In this document: positions 59,654 through 64,000 of the stretch, piece after piece
Position numbering within the stretch: the stretch's first letter is position 1
Layout of the letters: each line of letters begins with the position of its first letter
Program-made: the position numbers and the translations under genes
The notes under the pieces: model-generated
Told to the model about the DNA's origin: nothing
What the model saw: only the letters and a program-made list of their open reading frames with translations
Database searches by the model: none
Source: Lutibacillus sp052034115
GTDB lineage: Bacteria; Actinomycetota; Actinomycetes; Actinomycetales; Dermatophilaceae
DNA: 64,000 bases
NCBI GenBank assembly: GCA_052034115.1
Contig: JBPOIZ010000030.1
Location: forward strand, 45,660-109,659
Reading direction: 5' to 3'

Positions 59654-61235
59654 CCAGCTTCTCCAGCAGCCGGTCGCCGTTGGTGTCGAGATAGCGCCCC
59701 CCACGGGTCGCACCGAGCCACAGGGCCAGCGGCCCGACGACCACACCGTAGGCCAGCGCCCCCCACCCGGCCGCCGTGGGGCCACCGAACATCTGCCACA
59801 GGCCCAGACCCAACGCCGGGGTACTCAAGGCCAGGCAAATGAGGCTGAAGACGGTCTGCGCCAGGAACGAAGCCCCGATCGAGCCCGGTGGGGTCGAGAA
59901 CGGGCTGTCCGTCGGACCGGGCACGCCATACGGCACCAGGGCGCTGGTCAGGCACGAGATGCCCCACCCACCAAGGGCGAGCACCACGCTGCCCCCGACG
60001 AGCGCTGGGGCGAGCTCCCACCGGCCGCTGCGGGCCAGCGCCACGACGAGATAGACCGGCGCGGTGACCCCCCAGACGACGAGGTAGGGGACGAGCCGTC
60101 CGAGCCGGTCGGCCCAGCCCGGCACCGCGGTGGCCACGTGCAACGCGAAGGCGGTGCCGTCATACGCCACGTCGTTGTGCGCGCTGAACCCCATGAGGAA
60201 GCTGAGGAACAACGGCATGACGGTGGTCAGGTCGCCGCCCTCGCTGCCCGACCCGGCCTGGATGATGAACAGGATCAGCGGCACGAAGGGCAGGATGACT
60301 GCGCTCATCTGGTAACGCGGGTCCCGCCGCCACATCGTCAACGACCGCGCCGCGACCGCGCCGAACGGTGTCCCGGGCAGCCGGCCGAACCAGCCCAGAC
60401 CGACCGAGCGACCAGGACCGGAGACCGCTGCCAGCCCGCGCGGGCTCTCGACGATCGATCGAGCGGCCCGCAGCCAGGCCAGCGCCAGCACTGCCACGAG
60501 CGCCAGCGCCAGCGCCAAGCGCAGCAGACCGCCCCCCACATCGCCCTCGGCGACCTTCCATGGCGCCGCCCAGCCCCACCCCATCGGGGTCCACGACGCG
60601 AGGTCACCGAGCCCGATAAGCCGATTGAGGAAGTCCTCCCCCTCGGCTGCCGCCGAGGAGAGCCGAGAGGCGCCCACGGCGTAGCCGATGACGACGACCA
60701 GGGTCCCGACGACGGCGATGTCCCGACCGCGCCGGGTCTGCAGGATCGCCGAGGCCCAGGCGGTCGCCACCCGGCTGGCGAGGATGACCGTGGCGAGGAT
60801 CGCGACGGCGGCGACGAGCGCCACCAGCACGGACAGCAGCGTGCGGTGCCACGTGAAGACCGAGGTGCCCACGATTAGCGCGGTGGCCAGCGCGGGCAGG
60901 CTGACCAGCCCGCTGGCCGCCAGCCCTAGCGCCAGATCCCGGCTACGGATCGGGTAGGTCGCGAACCGGCGCGGGTCGAGGGTCGGGTCGGTGCCGAAGG
61001 CGAGCAGTGGCAGCACCACCCAGGCCAGCACGAGCACCGAGCCGCCGAGGGTCAGCAGCGCCCCGCCGGTGTGGGTCACCGGCTCGAACGCCAGCGCGAC
61101 GAGGGCGGCGCAGGCGAGCAGGACGGCCCCGGAGCCGTAGACGATGCCGACGACGAGTCCGATGAGGACGCTGGGGCGTCGCTTGAGCCCATTGCGCAGC
61201 AGCCGCAGCTTCAGCCGGACGAGGTGCCCAACCAT
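59640..61235 (-). CDS. ABC transporter permease, large multi-span
   Basis: A 531-residue polytopic membrane protein starting MVGHLVRLKLRLLRNGLKRR, a basic cytoplasmic start followed by at least twelve hydrophobic segments. LARSGRWELAPALVGGSVVLA and VPYGVPGPTDSPFSTPPGS are recognisable for actinobacterial transporters of this sort. It overlaps the ATPase gene by 25 nt, indicating co-transcription. Cargo unknown. Confidence 0.85.
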   Translation of the reverse strand: MVGHLVRLKLRLLRNGLKRRPSVLIGLVVGIVYGSGAVLLACAALVALAFEPVTHTGGALLTLGGSVLVLAWVVLPLLAFGTDPTLDPRRFATYPIRSRDLALGLAASGLVSLPALATALIVGTSVFTWHRTLLSVLVALVAAVAILATVILASRVATAWASAILQTRRGRDIAVVGTLVVVIGYAVGASRLSSAAAEGEDFLNRLIGLGDLASWTPMGWGWAAPWKVAEGDVGGGLLRLALALALVAVLALAWLRAARSIVESPRGLAAVSGPGRSVGLGWFGRLPGTPFGAVAARSLTMWRRDPRYQMSAVILPFVPLILFIIQAGSGSEGGDLTTVMPLFLSFLMGFSAHNDVAYDGTAFALHVATAVPGWADRLGRLVPYLVVWGVTAPVYLVVALARSGRWELAPALVGGSVVLALGGWGISCLTSALVPYGVPGPTDSPFSTPPGSIGASFLAQTVFSLICLALSTPALGLGLWQMFGGPTAAGWGALAYGVVVGPLALWLGATRGGRYLDTNGDRLLEKLVRAA

Positions 61236-62152
61236 GCCAACCCCTCGACGTGAGTGCGCCCGCCGACGAGATCGACGAACCGGTCCTGCAGGCTCTGCCC
61301 GCCGCGTACCGAGTCCACCGAACCGGTGGCGCGGACCTGGCCCTGGGCGATGACGGCAACGTGGGTGCACAGTCGCTCGACGAGGTCCATGACGTGGCTC
61401 GACAAGACGACCGTCCCGCCGCGCGCGACGAAGGCGTCCAGGATCTCCTTGATCGTCGCGGCCGAGACCGGGTCGACCGCCTCGAACGGCTCGTCGAGGA
61501 CGAGGACCCGAGGGTCATGGACCAGCGCGCAGGCCAGCGCGACCTTCTTCGTCATCCCCGCGGAGTAGTCGACGACCAGCGTGGCCGCGTGCTCGGCCAA
61601 CCCCAACGCGGTCAGCAGCTCGGTGGCCCGAGGGGCAACGACATCGCGCGACAAGCCATGGAGCAGGCCGGCATACGTGACGAGTTCGAGGCCGGTGAGC
61701 CGGTCGAAGAGCCGGACTCCGTCGGGGAGCACGCCGAGGAGGCGCTTGGCGCCGACCGGGTCGCTCCACACGTCGTGCCCGAGGACATGGACCGTGCCGC
61801 GGTCGGGACGCAGCAGGCCCGTCGCCATGGACAGCGTCGTCGTCTTGCCCGCGCCATTGGGGCCGACCAGCCCGAAGAAGGAGCCCTTGGGGACGTCCAG
61901 GTCGAGCCCGGCGACCGCCACCGTCGTGCCGAAGGTCTTGACCAGGCCGCGACAGCCGATGGCCACCTCGCTGGCCAGAGGCGCGGGGTCCACAAGCTGT
62001 GTCGGCAGGGCGGCCGACGGGCCGCTCGGCGGCGGCAGCGTGGCCGACGGACCGCTCGGCGGCGGCAGCGTGGCCGACGGACCGCTCGGCGGCGGCAACG
62101 GCGCGGCGAAGAGCTCGGGCACGTCCGGCATACCCCCTGGTTGGTTCGTCAT
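61211..62152 (-). CDS. ABC transporter ATP-binding protein with Pro-rich N-terminal repeats
   Basis: A 313-residue ATPase. The first 50 residues are low-complexity, with LPPPSGPSAT repeated three times from a 30-bp DNA repeat. The ABC domain follows: Walker A GPNGAGKTTT (near residue 98), the signature region VVDYSAGMTKKVALACAL (variant SAGM), Walker B VLVLDEPFEAVDP and H-loop SSHVMDLVE. It overlaps the metallo-beta-lactamase-fold gene by 4 nt and the permease gene by 25 nt, so all three form one operon. Confidence 0.9.
   Translation of the reverse strand: MTNQPGGMPDVPELFAAPLPPPSGPSATLPPPSGPSATLPPPSGPSAALPTQLVDPAPLASEVAIGCRGLVKTFGTTVAVAGLDLDVPKGSFFGLVGPNGAGKTTTLSMATGLLRPDRGTVHVLGHDVWSDPVGAKRLLGVLPDGVRLFDRLTGLELVTYAGLLHGLSRDVVAPRATELLTALGLAEHAATLVVDYSAGMTKKVALACALVHDPRVLVLDEPFEAVDPVSAATIKEILDAFVARGGTVVLSSHVMDLVERLCTHVAVIAQGQVRATGSVDSVRGGQSLQDRFVDLVGGRTHVEGLAWLGTSSG
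62011..62100 (-). repeat. 30-bp in-frame tandem repeat in ABC ATPase gene
   Basis: Three adjacent 30-bp units (62011-62040, 62041-62070, 62071-62100) differ at only a few positions. Each encodes ten residues of the PPPSGPSATL type on the minus strand. They add a flexible N-terminal tail before the ATPase domain. Confidence 0.9.
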
Positions 62153-62799
62153 GACGAGAACGCCACCTTCTGTCCGCCGGCCAGATCGGCGACCTCTGCT
62201 CCCCCGTGGCCGCCGACGTGGGTCAGGTAGAGCGCCCGGCCGGCCGGTGCGAGCAGGGCGTCGTGGATAGGGACGATGCGCCGCGGGGCCAGCCTGCGGA
62301 CGAAGGAGATGGTGTCGCGCACCGGGGTCCACGGGGCGTTGAGCGGCACGGCGAGCAGGTCGATGACACCCGGTTCGACGTCGTAGGCGTCACCGGGGTG
62401 GAACAGGGTCGGCTCACCCTCGGCGCGGACGACGACACCGACGTTGGCCACCGTCGGCATGAACTCGTGGTTGAAGGCGTGCCAGTGGCCCACCCCGGTC
62501 AGCGTCAACCCGCCGATGGCGGTCTGCAGTCCAGCGGCGTTCGCGGTGGCCTCGATGCCGTGCCCGGCGAGCAGCTGAGCGGTCTGCGGGTCGGTGAGGA
62601 GCAGGGCGTCGGGATTGGCCCGGACCAGGTCGACGACGCGGCTCTGGTCGAGGTGGTCGGCGTGCTGGTGGGTCACCACGATCGCGTCGAGGTCGCGCAG
62701 CGTCTCGAAACCGCTCGAGAAGGTGCCTGGATCGACCAGGACCCGGGTGTCCGCCGCCTCGAGGAGCAGACAGGAGTGCCCCAGTTGGGTCAGGAACAT
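62149..62799 (-). CDS. metallo-beta-lactamase fold hydrolase (UlaG-like)
   Basis: A 216-residue MBL-fold protein. It begins MFLTQLGHSCLLLEAADTRV, then VDPGTFSSG, and the metal motif VVTHQHADHLDQ (HxHxDH) near residue 45, with further ligands in FHPGDAYDV and IVPIHDALL. Such UlaG-like enzymes hydrolyse cyclic or phosphorylated small molecules; the substrate is unknown. TACGGT at 62806-62811 lies 6 nt before the ATG, a leaderless pattern. It leads the ABC transporter operon. Confidence 0.88.
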   Translation of the reverse strand: MFLTQLGHSCLLLEAADTRVLVDPGTFSSGFETLRDLDAIVVTHQHADHLDQSRVVDLVRANPDALLLTDPQTAQLLAGHGIEATANAAGLQTAIGGLTLTGVGHWHAFNHEFMPTVANVGVVVRAEGEPTLFHPGDAYDVEPGVIDLLAVPLNAPWTPVRDTISFVRRLAPRRIVPIHDALLAPAGRALYLTHVGGHGGAEVADLAGGQKVAFSS

Positions 62800-62880
62800 G
62801 CCCCCACCGTATGCCGGAGCGCGCCAGGAGGGCATCCGGCCACCGACGGACGCGCCGGATCCGTCCCGCGAGGGAGCCGG

Positions 62881-63301
62881 GTGGATGAGTCGGTCGGTAC
62901 GCCGGGTTCTGTCGGCTGCGGGTGCCGGCGGACCGGCGACCGCAGCGGGCGGTCATCCATCTCGGGTGGCCGTTGCCGGACACCTCTAGCGCCCTACCCG
63001 GGTGCTCGGGCGGGCCGCCCTCACACGCACCCTGTCTGGGCTTGCTCCCGGTGGGGTTTACCGAGCCGCCCCAGTCACCTGGGGCGCTGGTGGTCTCTTA
63101 CACCACCCTTTCACCCTTACCCCGGACGCCTTCCGGCCGAGCCGGTGGTTCGCGCGAGGCGGTCTACTCTCTGTGGCACTGTCCCGCGGGTCGCCCCGGG
63201 TGGCCGTTAGCCACCACCGTGCCCTTCGGAGCCCGGACGTTCCTCGGCGAGTCCGCCGCCTCTCGGCGCCGGCTCGACGCGACCGCCTGACCGACTCATC
63301 C
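62881..63301 (-). ncRNA. rnpB: RNase P RNA (type A)
   Basis: The minus strand of this region is the catalytic RNA of RNase P, which trims the 5' leaders of pre-tRNAs. The outer P1 helix forms from GGATGAGTCGGTC at the 5' end (from 63301) and GACCGACTCATCC at the 3' end (to 62883). The conserved core is visible as GAGGAACGTCCGGGCTCC near the 5' side, CCACAGAGAGTAGACCGCC, GGTAAGGGTGAAAGGGTG, and CCGACAGAACCCGGCGTA near the 3' side. Length of about 420 nt fits actinobacteria. A TATCCT hexamer at 63309-63314 lies 7 nt before the predicted first base. Confidence 0.93.
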
Positions 63302-63308
63302 ACCGCCC

Positions 63309-63314
63309 AGGATA
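63309..63314 (-). promoter_or_regulatory. -10 element of rnpB promoter
   Basis: TATCCT on the minus strand, 7 nt before base 63301, where the P1 helix begins. The spacing matches the -10 to +1 distance of sigma-70-type promoters and agrees with the predicted RNA 5' end. Confidence 0.6.
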
Positions 63315-63351
63315 CGGCGCCCCGGCCGCATTGCCCCTATCGTCGGCCGGT

Positions 63352-64000
63352 ATGCCGGCACCGCCATACCGGAAGTCCCGCGCGGATGCTCCACGGGGCT
63401 ATTTCGCTTGGGAGGCCGCCGGGCTGCGCTGGCTGGCCACGGCCCAGCCGCAGGTTGTCGTCGCCGTCGTCGATGTCGGGGATCATCACCTCGATCTGCA
63501 GCACCTCGACCAGGTGCCGCCGACCTCGCGGGCGGCATACGAGCTGGGCATGGCCCTGGCGCACCTCCACGACGCAGGGGCACCCGGGTGGGGCGCGCCG
63601 CCGCAGGGCTGGACCGGCGACGGCTTCCTCGGCCCGCTGTCCGAGCCACTGCCGCTCACCTGTCGGGTGCATCCGAGCTGGGGCGCCTTCTACGCCATCG
63701 AGCGGCTCGAAGCCACGATCGCGCTGGACCGGCCGGGGCGGCGGCTCCCCGCGGACCTGACCCGGGCGGTCCATCGACTCACCGAGCGGGTCGCAGACGG
63801 CCGTTTCGACACCGACGACGCGCCGAGCCGGCTGCACGGCGACCTGTGGTCCGGCAACCTCCTCTGGACACCACGCGGCGGAGTGCTCATCGACCCGGCG
63901 GCCCACGGCGGCCACCGGGAGACCGATCTGGCGATGCTCCAGCTCTTCGGGGTGCCGCACTGGCTGGACCTGCTCGCCGGCTACCAGGCCGTCCGTCCCC
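63352..64000 (+). CDS. fructosamine kinase family protein, partial
   Basis: The visible 216 codons of a gene that runs off the right edge. It begins MPAPPYRKSRADAPRGYFAW, with a protein-kinase-like fold: VPPTSRAAYELGMALAHLH, WGAFYAIERLEATIALD, then the catalytic loop RLHGDLWSGNLLW and metal-binding VLIDPAAHGGHRETDLAML. Fructosamine-3-kinase family enzymes phosphorylate sugar-amine adducts and repair glycated proteins. TATCGT at 63338-63343 lies 8 nt before the ATG. It is divergent from rnpB. Confidence 0.88.
   Translation, partial: MPAPPYRKSRADAPRGYFAWEAAGLRWLATAQPQVVVAVVDVGDHHLDLQHLDQVPPTSRAAYELGMALAHLHDAGAPGWGAPPQGWTGDGFLGPLSEPLPLTCRVHPSWGAFYAIERLEATIALDRPGRRLPADLTRAVHRLTERVADGRFDTDDAPSRLHGDLWSGNLLWTPRGGVLIDPAAHGGHRETDLAMLQLFGVPHWLDLLAGYQAVRP

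Noticed and set aside
62922..63290. Open frames across the RNase P RNA region
   Set aside because: The minus strand carries the complete rnpB core with its closing P1 helix, so these frames are chance openings.
1..64000. tRNA genes, CRISPR arrays, insertion sequences, prophage genes
   Set aside because: None was recognised on either strand; the only short-period repeats are the two in-gene tandem repeats and the Ala/Pro linkers of the E2 gene.

Overview
This is a very GC-rich chromosomal window from an actinobacterium. The gene order and protein sequences (ctaC-ctaD-ctaF, aat, PfkB-type adenosine kinase, erpA, lpdA-sucB, lipB/lipA, glnA1...glnE-glnA2, map, rnpB) suggest the order Micrococcales, and I would guess an Intrasporangiaceae-like genus. 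That placement is inferred from family knowledge, not from a search. The two ends cut a TIGR03083/DinB-like gene (left) and a fructosamine-kinase-family gene (right).

Layout. 1-7.2 kb: cytochrome aa3 oxidase subunits II, I and IV, leucyl/phenylalanyl-tRNA-protein transferase, adenosine kinase, the Fe-S carrier ErpA and glycerate kinase, nearly all on the minus strand. 7.2-15.4 kb: a Baeyer-Villiger-type monooxygenase, an M20 dipeptidase, DUF3043, a beta-lactamase-fold hydrolase, cobS and pepA. 15.5-30.7 kb: lpdA and the two-lipoyl E2 gene, a TIGR01777 epimerase, an S51 peptidase, an oxidoreductase, an MMPL transporter, then lipB - ABC transporter - lipA, so lipoate synthesis lies close to the lipoylated enzyme. 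30.8-34.8 kb: glnA1 behind a textbook GlnR box, a small accessory patch (TacAT-type toxin-antitoxin pair and a HepT-like remnant), and mtnA divergent from a GntR/UTRA regulator. 35.6-39.5 kb: a DosR/DosS-like hypoxia locus (sensor kinase, response regulator, two universal stress proteins) with two DosR-type boxes. 39.5-44 kb: glnE and glnA2. 44-49.4 kb: a tightly overlapping five-gene operon (ATP-grasp ligase, S51-like hydrolase, two esterase-fold proteins, M20 dipeptidase) divergent from an MFS exporter and a methyltransferase. 51.4-58.5 kb: a nine-gene operon for a probable group 3b [NiFe] hydrogenase, including a free-standing cyclic-nucleotide-binding domain protein, maturation protease, HypC, an EamA transporter and a DUF6390-like protein. 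58.5-64 kb: map, an ABC exporter, a metallo-beta-lactamase-fold protein and rnpB (RNase P RNA, minus strand).

How the parts may work together. A hypoxia theme links the DosRS-like locus and the hydrogenase operon; a weaker DosR-like box lies just upstream of the hydrogenase. A nitrogen theme links glnA1, glnE and glnA2, with GlnR-type half-sites ahead of both synthetase genes. The best candidate for an undescribed system is the ATP-grasp/S51/esterase/dipeptidase operon with its divergent exporter.

Two window-wide DNA signals stand out. At least 16 genes have a TANNNT-like hexamer 6-7 nt before the start codon and mostly no ribosome binding site, which suggests widespread leaderless transcription. 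The motif GTATGNC (reverse GNCATAC) is strongly over-represented and forces rare codons. No tRNA, insertion sequence, prophage or CRISPR array was recognised.
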